The notes beneath the pieces are model-generated. The model made no database searches and was not told the origin of the DNA. It was given only the letters and a program-made list of their open reading frames with translations. DNA of 64,000 nucleotides from assembly GCA_024516035.1 (NCBI GenBank), contig CM044958.1, positions 45,481,929 through 45,545,928 of the forward strand. Reading direction: 5' to 3'. The position numbers and the translations under genes were made by a program. Within the stretch, counting starts at the first letter, position 1; the number at the start of each line of letters is the position of its first letter. The DNA comes from Bactericera cockerelli (lineage: Eukaryota; Arthropoda; Insecta; Hemiptera; Triozidae). Below, one piece after another: positions 1 to 11,600 of the stretch.

Positions 1-5
1 TCATA

Positions 6-2066
6 ATGGAACTCAAGGATGCTTCTTCAGATGAAGAGTTGGACCCCTCAGTTCTGGGAACAATTGATCAGTGAGTAACATGAACAATTTAGTTTAATTT
101 ATTTTACTTTACTTTAGAATGAATAGTTTTTTTTTTTTTTTCTCTCACTCATTCTTAGCACTGTCTCATGAGGGCTGATGCCTTCAGAAGTGATACAAAT
201 TGTGGAAGAATGTTTCCTTTGCACATCATGAACTACATTAAATAAACTGAGACCATGGCTAAGAACTTTGTCAGAGATTCCATACAATTAATAATAATGC
301 AAAAACTGACTTACTGTTGAGGCAGCCAAACACAACTTGATGTGCTTTTTTCTTTGTTTGATGTTTTAATAATAGCATCGTCATGAGCAATGGTAGTTTC
401 TGAATATACCACACAAAGCTTAATTCAATCATTAAATTAAAATATTCTTTTATTATTTAACTGACACTCAAGGACAACCAATTAATTTTCACAAATCACC
501 CTTATCAAACCAGTGAAGAAGAACATTATGATGTAAATTCTTTATTTAATTGTTTCAGCTGGAAAAAGGAATATGCAGAAAGTATTGAAAGATTTGAAGA
601 CTATGGTGACATTGGAGAAATTTGGTTTGGAAAAGATTGCATGAAAAGGATGGTAAAGTGGATGTGTAGTTCCAATCTTGTTTCAAAGTCTGATGCTGTC
701 ATTGACTTGGGCTGTGGTAATGCTGCCTTGCTGATAGACCTTGTAAGTATTTGAAAATATTTTTTTAATAAACCTAAAATTATTTATTTTTGTTCAAATA
801 AGACTTCATTATTTATTACACTGTATTGACAGCATAAAATTTAACCCGGAACTCCAATGTACTTATAAGCCTAGTGCTATATACCACTAAACAAGATATG
901 CCATACTGACAAATATTTGGCTTTTTTTTTTTTTTTTTTTGCTTCTTTTATTATTTTATTAGCAGATTGTTCAATTTATTCCAAAAGAGTTATTCACTAT
1001 AATATCATATCCTTTTTTCAGGAAAAACAAGGATTCACAAATCTCATAGGAGTTGATTATTCACAGGAGGCCATACAACTTGCTCAACTTATCAAGGAGA
1101 AAGAAAAACTTATTAACATTAAATTAAAAGTAAGTCTACCGGGAAAATGATGAATCTTTTAATGGAATAACTTTTTGATTGAAAAGAAAATTTGAAAAAT
1201 ATATTTTGATGCAGGACAAACTATTGTGTAAACTTAAGGCTTTTTTTAAATCCAGTTGAATATGCCAGGCTGGTTTAGCTGCACTGTTCTATTCTCTTTT
1301 TAATTTCCACCAGCCAAACTAGTTCTTGTCAAGCATCAGCCTCCTTTATAAGTATTTTGTTTGGAAAGTTTTTTCCTTCTCTATCTAGCTACCGTTAATC
1401 ATGACTCCACCGCAGTATGATTTTAATAAAGTCCAACACCCCCTACTATTCCAGGTACAAGACTTGCTGGCAAGTGACATCACCCCCAATGTGTACAATA
1501 TAGCTGTCGACAAAGGCACCTATGATGCCATCAGTCTTAACCCTGACGACCCCGCCCCCAAGAGAAAAACCTACATCAACAATGTCCACGCCATGTTGAA
1601 ACCAGGTGGCCTCTTCATACTCACCTCATGTAACTGGACTCAAGCAGAACTGCTTGACCATTTTGCATCTCGTAAGTTTTATTTATCACTTATCTACTGA
1701 AAATAATAATGATATAACCCTGCCATGGTGGTATATTATTTCAAACATGGCCAATATGACTATTATTTAAATTACATTTCATACAACTCTACCCACATTA
1801 CTGAAGCAGTTGGCACCCATGGTGCGGGTGGTTGATCAGAAAAAGAAATATTTATGTGGTTCAGGACGAGCAAACTTTTCCAAGTTGGCTGGAGAGGGAA
1901 AGAAAAGAAACATTCCTTTGTTCTGTTCGCTTATTGAATTTGATTTTTTCTTTTTTTACTTTCAGATTTTAAGCATATTGAGTCCATATCAGCTCCTCAG
2001 TTTTCATTTGGAGGAAAAGTTGGCAACACTGTGACCACTTTGATCTTGCAGAAAATAGTTAGGTGA
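6..2066 (+). CDS. EEF1AKMT2: EEF1A lysine methyltransferase 2 (METTL10-like), five exons
   Basis: Exons read 6-70, 559-742, 1022-1129, 1455-1671 and 1966-2066. All introns are GT-AG, phases are consistent, and the product has 224 residues. It is a class I SAM-dependent methyltransferase. The N-terminal block GDIGEIWFGKD, motif I VIDLGCGNAALL, post-I GVDYSQEAIQLA, then DKGTYDAISLNPD and TSCNWT occur in family order and match vertebrate METTL10, which methylates a lysine of elongation factor eEF1A in the cytosol. The ATG at 6 gives an N-terminus (MELKDASSDEELDPSVLGT) that aligns with the family's short acidic leader, so it is probably the true start, although only five bases precede it. The last exon ends in a conserved FSFGGKVGNTV block and a TGA. 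Human protein is longer only at the N-terminus. Assignment is by recalled family motifs; no search was run. Confidence 0.93.
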
Positions 2067-2342
2067 CAGAACTAGTGAATGTTTTCTTTGGAAAGCTTCC
2101 CTCAATCTACCACATGTGACTTTGAGGTTAGTGCTTAACTCTTTGACTGCCAGAGCAAGTATTGACATGTTTCCTAGCCGGCGAAGCCAAAAAAATGACC
2201 CCTAGGAAACTGTACTGGCGCAATTGTACCATGGCAGGTAAAGAGTTAAGGTTCCGTTCTTCCAGCTAAGTTGTAGGAAAGGTGTGGCTAACGCCATCGA
2301 TGGTTTCTTCATAAACAATCTTGTTCTTGTGCAAGTTGATCA

Positions 2343-2463
2343 TCCATTGTACAGAATTAGCCTCCTTGTAAAGACAGTGGTAGAAGAGCTGAGTTATTCC
2401 TCCACTGTCTGGATACCATCGTTCATGATGACGCCACCCTATGATGATGATGATACTTTGGAT
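2343..2463 (+). repeat. 3' part of the ATG-tailed SINE family
   Basis: Matches the 3' body of the elements at 3331-3520, 15478-15940, 28847-29202 and 48538-48707. It runs from the AATTAGCCTCCTTGTAAAGAC block to CCACCCTATG and ends in an ATGATGATGATA tail. It lies in the likely 3' UTR of the methyltransferase gene. Confidence 0.8.
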
Positions 2464-2678
2464 GTTACCAGGTCTTACTCATAGCTAGTGAGAAAAGAGA
2501 CTTGCTATGTGCATGGATTGGTGGCACAAGAAATTGCCATCAGAATGTGTCTTTTTCCTTTCCTAGTTCATAGGTACAGGTACGTAATACTCGTACATGG
2601 TGAGAGATATCTATGTTCAAAATTAAATCCCAGTTGAACTATTTATTTTTATGTGCATTATTTTGATTCCAAAATTCT

Positions 2679-2684
2679 AATAAA
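2679..2684 (+). promoter_or_regulatory. Candidate polyadenylation signal of the methyltransferase gene
   Basis: Canonical AATAAA about 610 bases after the stop codon, followed by an A-rich stretch. The 3' UTR before it contains a SINE fragment (2343-2463). No closer canonical AATAAA was seen. Confidence 0.45.
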
Positions 2685-3202
2685 CAAAAAATCATTTTTC
2701 GGCATCGTGGATAATCGAAGTGCTGTCCGCCTGTACCTAAACATCAAAATTGTGAGGGGTAAAAGTTACCTTTTTTTATTTACCCCGTGGTTCAAAAATA
2801 CCATTTCAAAATAAAGAACACATTTCTGCTTATTTAGAAACAAACTTAGATTTATTGAATTCATAGGTATACTGTTGTTTTAATACATGAAATTTTAACT
2901 TTAGATGTGGCCACAAAACGTAAAGTCTACATTGTACATTGAATTTGTTCTCAATCTACATGACGTGTCTGGCCTATTAATTTAATGAAAAGTGTGCTAT
3001 TTTATGAAGTAAGGGGCTCGGACTAAATCTAATAGAAATACAAAATTTACTCAATTATTACAGTTACAAAAATGTTCTGTGCGTCTTGTCTTTTTTTTTA
3101 TTTTTTTTTTTTTTTTTTTTTTTTTTTTCGAAAATATCCATCTTTTGAAATCTGGATTTTTTTAAAATTATTATTCAAAGATTGTACGCTGATAAAGCTA
3201 CA

Positions 3203-3520
3203 AACGCCAGCGTCGATGGTGCGTTGAATGCACCGGTTTTCATAGGACCACCGAAATTAAGCAACGTTCAGCGAGGTGAAGACTTCGTGATGCTGGCATT
3301 CCGGCCCAACCCAGGCCGGGTGAGGTTAATGTGGGTAAACAGGGAGTAGACCAGCAGTCTGGCTGGGGGACTATAAACAGGGAGTAGACCAGCATTGGGT
3401 TGGTTCTGGGGGCCCTTCTCAATTATTAGCCTCCTTGTAAAGACAGTGGTAGAAGTGCTGAGTCATTCCTCCACTGTCTGGCTACCATCGCTCACGATGA
3501 GGCCACCCTATGATAATGAT
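3203..3520 (+). repeat. SINE with 5S rRNA-like head, 38-bp repeats and ATG tail
   Basis: The head (3203-3330) resembles 5S rRNA: GTTGAATGCACCGG, then ACCACCGAAATTAAGCAACG, the box A region of 5S genes. A GGGTGAGGTTAATGTGGG block follows, then about one and a half copies of the 38-bp unit (AACAGGGAGTAGACCAG), then the body shared with the family and an ATG-rich tail. This is the only copy here in which head, repeats and tail are continuous. Confidence 0.65.
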
Positions 3521-4307
3521 ATGGTATGATTTTAAATTTTATTAAAGTGAATATGTAATGTAAATTATTGTTAAGATTCTTAAATAATGTATATTTTCAA
3601 AATAAGTTCGTTTTGTGTATGATATAATAAAAACGTGCTGGGAAAAATCTACTCTATAAAATTATGTAAATCTCTTAAGATTACAATAATTGTAAAAATT
3701 ATAACTTTAAAAAGTATCTACCTAGTAAACTTTTGAAAACCTCAAGAACAGGTTTTATTTATTGTTAAAAATATCTTAATTATATATCTTAGTCTACCTT
3801 AATATTTTGTATAATATGAGACTTGATTTTTTTCATCTAGAAATCTTAATCCAAAAAGTATTTTTTTTTTTTTGATAACTATATTTGTGTAGATTTTATC
3901 TAGGTTATGGATAGACTCATAATACAATTGAGATTTGAATTCTAGTTGCGTCCAAGATTTTATTACTCATTCCTTTGATTTAAGAGTGACACTCACCCAG
4001 CCTTTTGAGGACAACTGAGTACTTGAGTATTCACTGTAAGTGAGTAGCGACACTACTGGTATCTATATGAAAGGATATAGTTCATACAGTGTGATTCTAT
4101 GAGAGCACATACTGTCACACTCTACTATGACTGTGAGGCATTGCTTACATTTAAATATTGTCATGCAAAGTGTTTAACCTTGCAGCTACCATAAAAAGTA
4201 AGGTGCAATACTTTGCTACTCACTTAAATTCTTAAAAGAACACAAAGATTTATGAAAAAAAGTTTCACTTCGAGAGTAATTATTTGTTGAACCAAAAGTT
4301 AAAAAAA

Positions 4308-4455
4308 AATATCATATTTGTGTTAATCACTTTCGTGATATCACAACTATTCTAACTCGCTTTAGTAAATTTACGCTCAAACCGGGACTTGAACCGCCGA
4401 CCTCCAGTTTACAAGTCCGCCGCCTTATCGATAAAGCTACTGAGGTCGGTTGCTG
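4308..4455 (-). repeat. tRNA-derived SINE, family C
   Basis: Read on the minus strand it starts CCTCAGTAGCTTTATCGATA, has a B box of the GGTTCAAGTCCC type, and ends in GTGATATCACGAAAGTGATTA. The same family occurs at 13890, 14785, 30095, 34750, 36195, 46345, 47570, 49573 and 61325. Confidence 0.8.
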
Positions 4456-4569
4456 AACTAAAAGTACCTGCATTGAGAAGTCAGACATCTAATAAACTCT
4501 TAATACATAAATATATTTTGTATCATGAAATTAACAGAAAGAAAAAAAAGATAAAGAGCTAGTTATTTG

Positions 4570-4848
4570 TGTTATTATTTCCCAATTTTGAGTGGGTAGC
4601 ATCGACATTACGAGAACTAGTGCTAATGCATCATATATCCAACCAACCATCATCTTCCAATGTCGATCTCGTAATGACGCCACTGGTCATTGCACACTCG
4701 ACAACTAACCCAATTGTCCTAACGAAGCTAGGGTAGGCCCCGACATCCAAATTACAGAGCCGAAAAAATTCCAACCCCGCCGGGATTTGAACCCGGGTCA
4801 CCTGGAATACAAGCCGAACATGCTGCCGGTTGGCCAAGGTGACTACCG
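4570..4848 (-). repeat. tRNA-derived SINE, family D-like
   Basis: The minus strand has a tRNA-like head with A box (TGGCCAACCGGCAG) and B box (GGGTTCAAATCCC), followed by a body beginning with the CTCTGTAATTTGGATGTCGG block typical of family D (compare 20951, 32040, 40310). Confidence 0.7.
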
Positions 4849-5829
4849 TATCTTGAAATTATCTTGTACTGAAATTCTTCGTAGACTTTTAATAATCTCC
4901 ACATGTAAGGTAGAATTATCTTTGGAGGTATTTACTTTAATAATAATTAGTTATTAAAAAAGAAAAAGAAAATATGGTCTTCGCAAGAAAAATTCTGCTA
5001 CTGTAGGTATTGGTATAGTTGTTAGATTTGGTTCTGCCAAATTCTCACGCTGCGCTGTGTCAATGTAGGTAAAAATAGATAAAATTAAAAGTTATAAAAA
5101 GTTCTGTAGACTATAAAATATCTTTATAGTTTAATCTTAGGCTTAATTTTATTTTATTTTGTATCTCTAGTCATTGGTACAGTTTCGTTTAGAGTCAGTT
5201 ATTTAGTTATTGTAAATGTTTATTAATTTTTTCAGTATTATTGTAATATTGTTAGTCGGTTATTTAGATTTTGTGTTGGTTAGTCCACTAGTTTTGTGGA
5301 CTAACGAACCAGTTCTGTGTTTGTCAGTTATGTTGTATAGTTCATTTTTCTTTCTTTGTTGTTGTATGCATAATTTCATATAGTATTTTTTAACTATTAT
5401 TATTAATCAGTTATTCATATTTTGTTTGGTTAGTTAGTCGGTCATTTTTGTGTGCTGGGTTTGTTGCATAGTTAATTTTTCTTTCCTAGTTTTTGTATGC
5501 ATATAGTAATTTTTCAGTTTTATTATTATTAGTCAATTATTCATATTTTGTTTTAGTCAGTTAGTTTTTTGTTCTCTAGTCAGTTTTTAGTTTTGTTGTA
5601 TAGTTATTATTTTTTCTTGCATAGGTATTTGTTTTACATTTATTCATTATTCATTTTAGTCAGTTATCCAGTTTTCTTTTGCCTATACTTAGTTGGTCAA
5701 TTTCGTGTTTGCCAGTTTTGTTCTAGTTAGTTTTTAGTTTTGTGGTATAGGTATAGTTAGTCATTTTTCTTGCATAGGTATTTGTAGATATTTTTTCGGT
5801 GTAAATTTTAGGTTTTAGGTTGTTCTGTA

Positions 5830-6500
5830 GTCAGTTGTATTGTAAAAACTCAGTGGTCAGTCAGAATTTTTTGATTTGTTCGTTGTCGGTCAGTTTTGAA
5901 TTTTAGCAGGTTGTTCTGTAGTCAGTTATACGGTAAAAAAATCAGTAGTCAGTCAGAATTTTTTGATTTGTTCGTCGTCGGTCAGTTTTGTTCTATCGTC
6001 AGTATTATTTATGTTATGTAGTTATTCATTATTATTTTGTTCTCTTGTCAGTTATACTGTTAAAAGTCAGTAGTCAGTCAGAATTTTTTGATTTGTTCGT
6101 CGTCGGTCAGTTTTGTTCTATCGTCAGTATTATTTATGTTATGTAGTTATTCATTTTTATTTTGTTCTCTTGTCAGTTATACTGTTAAAAGTCAGTAGTC
6201 AGTCAGATTTTTTTGTTTCGTTCGTCGGTCAGTTTTTTTCTATCGTCAGTATAGTATTTATGTTGTTTAGTTATTCATTTTTATTTTGTTCTCTTGTCAG
6301 TTATACTGTTAAAAGTCATTAGTCAGTCATATTTTTTTTTTGGTTAGTTCGTCGGTCAGTTTTGTTTTATCGTCAGTATTATTTATGTTGTATGGTTATT
6401 CATTTTTCTTTTATTGTCAGTTATTCTCTTGTCAGTTTTTTTTTTTTTTTTTGGTTAGTTCGTCGGTCAGTTTTGTTTTTGCCAGTTTTGGCTCGGGACT
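5830..6500. repeat. Tandem repeat, about 123-bp unit
   Basis: About five to six copies of a T-rich unit containing GTCAGTCAGAATTTTTTGAT and TTGTTCTATCGTCAGTATT recur at roughly 123-base spacing (for example 5960, 6083, 6207). Looser related sequence rich in TTAGTCAGTT extends left to about 5200. The short ORFs in it are by-products of the repeat. Confidence 0.8.
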
Positions 6501-6509
6501 CGGGAATGT

Positions 6510-7476
6510 ATTGGCTGGAGCGGCGGCTTAGATCCAGCCAGTCCTCGTTATGGCATAGAGCAGGACGGCTGAGGTTCCCAACAGGACCAGGAGGGGGGAG
6601 TGTGCCCCCAGATGACAAGATCCTGGAAATGAGGGAGAGGGGGGGCATTATTATTATTATTATTATTGAATTGTTAAAAAATAAAATGATAAGATCCTGG
6701 GAATGAGGGAGGGACATTATTAATATTATTAAAAAAATAACACAACAAAAAATACCCTGCCAATTTGGTTTGGTTCACATTGTATACACTTAGCAGTTTT
6801 GAGATTTTATACTAAATCACTTGTATCTCCAAAACTTTTCAATTTTATTTCATATGGTAGAATACCGTTTTTCCTATATTCTAGATTAAACAAAAAATTC
6901 TTAATCGGCAAGTCGTAGTAGACCTTATTTTTGCACTTTTTTTTTAGCAAAATTTCGAATTTTCTTAAATATCAGAGCTCAATTATTTTTTATTGAAAAA
7001 TAATTACAAATGCACTATGTAAAATACTCATACGCGCATACAATATACATACATACAAAATTTCATCAAAATCGGGTTTACTGTTCACGAGATCTAAGAT
7101 TTTAAGTAAGAAGTTAAAGTGATCAGGCGCATGGTCTCTATCACCAAGAACCGCTAATGCGAAGTTGATGAATTTATAATGGGACCATCTACAGAATGTT
7201 TCCTATATGTGTAAAAAAATTCCGTCAAGTAGTTGAAATTCGTCAAGTAGTTTCTGAGAGTTGTGCGTTATAAGGAATGTATTCAACAGACGGATACAAA
7301 TCAAAGTTGCTCAGGAGGTTATGAAACGTCCAGAAATTTAAAAAAAAATAATTGAAATCGGAGCGAAAATGTTTACGAACACAATACTTCGTAAGATTTC
7401 TTAAAAGATTTCACAATACAAAGATTTCTAATATTGCAAATTTCTCGGAAGTAATATTTAATACTTTAGCAAAATA
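6510..7476. other. Unassigned intergenic sequence
   Basis: No gene recognised. It starts with a short GC-richer stretch (6480-6620) that recalls a SINE remnant, then an ATT microsatellite near 6647, then AT-rich unique sequence up to the MITE at 7477. Confidence 0.5.
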
Positions 7477-8155
7477 CAGGGTGTTTCAGAAAAGTGTGCA
7501 TTAATTTTAACCACGTATTTTATGTACCATTTTAGGGGGGGTCAACTCTATAACAAAATGGGCGAAAGTGCTTTAAAACAAAATGGGCGAAAGTGTTTTA
7601 AAATGAACTGGGTAACATTTCAATGTAGTTTATCAGAAACAAAATTGATAAGAAAACAAATAAAAACCACGAGCACTGCATACATATCGCAATTTTATTT
7701 TATTAAAGCATACCTACCAAGTGAAAAATCATCAATTTCAAATTTGAGGCACTTGTCTTGTTTTTAGAGAAAAGTTATTCCGACCTTATCCGTGTAAAAT
7801 AACATGGTTATTCATTTGGCGAAAACGAAATTCAAATTCGATTAACCACCAAAAAAGTATGGCCTATTTTCTTTCAGTTAACCCCCCTGTGGCCGTCCCT
7901 GAAAGTGCAATGACCTCAATTCTCACATCAAAATAACGGCGTCATCTTGTATTGGGAGTCAATTTTTTTCCGCGTTTCAATAACTCTAACATGTAAGGCG
8001 TAATTCAAAATCTAAGATTTTTTTAAAGAACCTTTAGAGATGTGTATCTCCCTTATGAAGCACTTTCGCCCATTTTGTTATAGAGTTGACCCCCCCTAAA
8101 ATGGTACATAAAATACGTGGTTAAAATTAATGCACACTTTTCTGAAACACCCTGT
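7477..8155. mobile_element. Foldback MITE with long terminal inverted repeats and TA duplication
   Basis: Left end CAGGGTGTTTCAGAAAAGTG is repeated in reverse complement at the right end. The arms match for about 100 bases (through the GGGGGGGTCAACTC block). Both ends are flanked by TA, as in Tc1/mariner-type insertions. The interior has no transposase ORF, so the element is non-autonomous. Confidence 0.88.
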
Positions 8156-8643
8156 ATAATTATAATACATGGTAAGAATCATTACAAATAATGCGTGGAT
8201 ATAACAGGAGTAGGTATACATAATTATATATATTTGTGAATTTAGTTTATTTACTAAATATTTATAGAATAAATAAGAGAAATATTTCCACCTGAAGATA
8301 TTCTGAACAATGAGTGACCAATCCTGTGTTTATGATAAATAAAAAGCTGAAAGATCATAATAAAACATCATACGATTTTAAATTCCATCAACATCAGCAT
8401 AAAATTCTATTACATCAACAATCATAGATAGCAAAATAGGTAGAATGTACCTCTAAATACCTGAATATACAGGATATAACCGAAAATGTTGACCAAATTT
8501 GAAATTGTCCATCGAAAGATTCTGGGTTTAAAACCTAGTGGTTACAGAAATTGATTGCAAAAACTTTTTGTGTAGACACCTATATCTTAATCTCATCAGG
8601 TAACCTATAGAGTTTCACTATTTCATACACATTATAATAATAT

Positions 8644-8860
8644 GGCCTTATTTATACTGACTGATTAGGACTATCAAGTCCCATTATTTCAGCAGTAACC
8701 CAAGACGCATTATTATGTGGTAAAAATCCCAAATGGGATGATACCATGTCATGCCACGGATGGGTATGACCTCTGGATTCACAGAGTGCCGCCTTTACCA
8801 CTGAGCTACCCCTAGACAGATGAGGAACTGTATCTGTGACGGGTCTCACAGACCTCATTG
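8644..8860 (-). repeat. tRNA-derived SINE, family B
   Basis: On the minus strand a tRNA-like head (TAGCTCAGTGGTAAAGGCGG) is followed by a body with CATTTGGGATTTTTACCACA and a 3' end with ATAAGGCCATATTATT. Sister copies are at 10995, 24790 and 40100. Confidence 0.85.
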
Positions 8861-9056
8861 ATTTAATTTTCTTCTTGATTAAAATGTAACACTTCCATGT
8901 AGGTTCTAACTAATTCTTTCACTTTGCCTCCTCTGAAACCTAGTCCGTTAGTTTGGTGGCTTCTTCTTTAACATTTTATGGCTGGATGGCTTTCGCCCCT
9001 TCCTAATGTCAACCCTGGCAAGTGCGCCAAAGCTTTGTGTTATGTAGGTGCTTACA

Positions 9057-9415
9057 CTACTTCTTCTTCTTCTTTTACTCTGTCTTATCCCGCTCAAGCA
9101 GGGTCAACGTTGTTCAAACTCATGGTTGAGGTTGATTGGTTTTGGCACATTATTTACGGCTGGATGCCCTTCCTAACGCCAAAGATTTTACTTGATTTAA
9201 CGTCCTGGACTAGGACCGGGGTTTTACCCTCCATTCGCTGTTAATGGTACCAGCTACCCACATTGACCTCACCCAGCCTGGGTAGGGCAGGAAATGCCAG
9301 CGTCACATGTACGGAGGGAACATAATTTTCTGTGTGAAAAGTATGCTCCGACCGGGGATCGAACTCAGGATATCTGGACTACGGGCAGTAGTCACAACCG
9401 TCACGCCACGGACGC
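9057..9415 (-). repeat. tRNA-derived SINE, family A, near full length
   Basis: The minus strand starts with a tRNA-like head (GTGGCGTGACGGTTGTGAC, B box GAGTTCGATCCCC). The body contains GGCTGGGTGAGGTCAATGTG and TTGGCGTTAGGAAGGGCATC, and the tail is AAGAAGAAGAAG. It is one of the longest copies of family A in the window. Confidence 0.88.
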
Positions 9416-9769
9416 TTACACTAAATACTAACTTTATTACACCCTGTATGCGGATTCCTATTTAAATAATTACCTGCTTTGAAGAACAATGATATGTATT
9501 ACTTTTCACTTTCTGCATTATCCTACATGCCCTTACATAATACATACTTACATATATATTATGTATGACACTTACCTAATGTTGATAAAAATCTTCTAAA
9601 TTCTATAAATTACCTACAACTATAAAAAGAGCTACATGAGTGACCTGAATTCAGATCTCGGCAAGTGAATCCAGGGCAACAAATGGCGAAGAATTGATGA
9701 CAATTTCATCAACCTGTCTAGTAAAATAACAAAAAGGCATTACCGCTATTCTTTCATTGAATTTGAATG

Positions 9770-10085
9770 AAGGGCCAAATTATCAAACAGGAACATTTAG
9801 GATTTGTTAATCCATTATCATTATCATATAACAGCTGATATAAATGCGCTATGATTGGTTGAAATTCTCACCAGAGGTTGAGAATTTTTAGTTTCGCTGT
9901 GATTGGTTGAAATTTTAATGAAGGGCCGACTTATGAAACAGGATTAAACATTTCGGATTTATTAATCCAAGCCATTATCATTGAACAGTTGATATAAATG
10001 CGCTGTGATTGGTTGAAATTCTCACCAGAGGGCGTGGAATAGTGTAGGATTATTTGATCTAATTCTGTTTCATAATTCGGGCCTT
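9770..10085. mobile_element. MITE with internal direct repeat
   Basis: Termini AAGGGCCAAATTAT and, inverted, ATAATTCGGGCCTT face each other. The interior contains two related copies of a roughly 180-base segment with GCTGTGATTGGTTGAAATT, ending CTCACCAGAGG. A relic of the same family lies at 32740-32860. Confidence 0.65.
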
Positions 10086-10189
10086 AGTATCTTTGCAAAA
10101 TAGGATCAATTATTTAGAATATATTTTTATTAGTAGTTAATTTTAATGTTAATCTTAACGTTACACTCAGTAATAATAATAACACTCTT

Positions 10190-10385
10190 TAGTGGGGGAG
10201 GTAACCACCAGGCGAGGTTAATGCTCAGACCGTTTTCTACCACCTAACCCTCAGAGTCTTAATATTATGTGGTCACAAACTAATGAGGAAAAATTCATGC
10301 ACTGCATGGGATTCGAACCAACGTATCCCTACGCTACCTGAATTACCAGACTAGCACGTTGACCACTTGACTAGCAGTGCACAGT
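10190..10385 (-). repeat. tRNA-derived SINE, family G
   Basis: The minus strand has a tRNA-like head with GGTTCGAATCCC near 10310, then the AAGACTCTGAGGGTTAGGTGG body and an end in AGTGTTATTATTATTA. Sister fragments lie at 11495, 24600 and 36090. Confidence 0.75.
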
Positions 10386-10754
10386 TGCACACTTACTTGA
10401 ACCTCAAACCTGCCTTACTGAAACTCTTCGTAGCTTCTTCAGACCCGAATCGACCTCTAATCTCAAATCTAGAACTCACAAAACATTTATTTTCCTTGAA
10501 TTGATGATAAGATTACATAATTAATCATTTATCATGCCAGGTTTATGAGTAATACATGATCACGTGTAAAAATTCATAAATAATAGTTCACCCGTGAATT
10601 CTGAGGAAAGCCCTTTTTGACTTTTGCCGTTTGTTCGGACATGTGCTCTGCTAAGGAACGTTCACACTAAACCAACTTGCCACAAAAGCCAGCAAATCGC
10701 AAGGTTATACTAGTAACCACTATTGCTAGACCCCAAATAAAGCAATATTGCAGC

Positions 10755-10930
10755 GTGATCTCCGTGGCTCAGTAGTTAAGAGCATTGCTTACCCGGAGGT
10801 TGCGGGTTCGAATCCCGGCCGGACCGGAAATTCCGATCGAGTTTTTCCGTTTTCAGAATGGCATGGATGTGCCCTGAAGTGCCCCGAAGTAATGCGAAAG
10901 CGGTTTCGGGGCACAACAACCTTCAAAGAA
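10755..10930 (+). repeat. tRNA-derived SINE, family E
   Basis: The head is very tRNA-like (CTCCGTGGCTCAGTAGTTAA, B box GGGTTCGAATCCC). A body with CCGATCGAGTTTTTCCG and GAAAGCGGTTTCGGGGC follows. The shared body with copies at 39755 and 41735 argues for a SINE rather than a tRNA gene. Confidence 0.8.
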
Positions 10931-10994
10931 AGCATGCAGCATGAGACCTCATACAATCAACGGTGAACTTAGTTATGTTTAACTGTTGGTTAGT

Positions 10995-11211
10995 CTGTCT
11001 CGGTAGCTCAGTGGTAAAGGCGGCACTCTATGAATCCAAAGATTCCAGAGGTCGTGGGTTCGAAACCCAGCCGGGACATGACAAGTTATCCTCCCATTTG
11101 GGATTTTTACCACATAATAATATGTCTTGGGCTTACTGCTGGAAAAATGGGACTTTAATAGTCTTAATCGGGCAGTATAAATAAGGCGATATTATTATTA
11201 TTATTATTATT
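10995..11211 (+). repeat. tRNA-derived SINE, family B
   Basis: Full-length copy: head CTCGGTAGCTCAGTGGTAAA, B box GGGTTCGAAACCC, then the CCATTTGGGATTTTTACC body, GGCAGTATAAATAAGGCGAT and an ATT-repeat tail. Confidence 0.88.
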
Positions 11212-11494
11212 GGTTTATCAGATCCTGTGTTTCAAAGAACCTTTACTTTTTTGTTACACTCTCTGTAGCAACAGCAAATAATTTTATTCTAACTTTACTC
11301 TTGCTAGATAAGGTTTATTTTAGCTAGCTTTATTGCAGTTATATTGTGCTACATTTTGAGATACCTCATTAAACTCACATGTGACATGTCTTCTGGGTTG
11401 CTCAGGTTTTAAAATAGCGGGTTGGATTTCATCGTTAATGTTGTGTTTCTTGTGAAACTTGAAAGTATTTTGTTTTGCCTATTAGTTTGGGTTG

Positions 11495-11600
11495 GTAACC
11501 ACATAATAATAAGACTCTGAGGGTTAGGTGGTAGAAAATGCTTTGAGCATTAACCTCGCCTGTTGGTTAACTTCCACTAAAGAGTGTTATTATTATTAGT
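11495..11600 (+). repeat. SINE family G, 3' fragment
   Basis: AATAAGACTCTGAGGGTTAG to an ATT-rich end; matches the 3' half of the element at 10190-10385 on the other strand. Confidence 0.7.

Noticed and set aside
10755..10830. Possible functional tRNA gene
   Set aside because: Good A and B boxes, but it continues into a SINE body shared with copies at 39755 and 41735, and cloverleaf pairing of the acceptor stem is not convincing.
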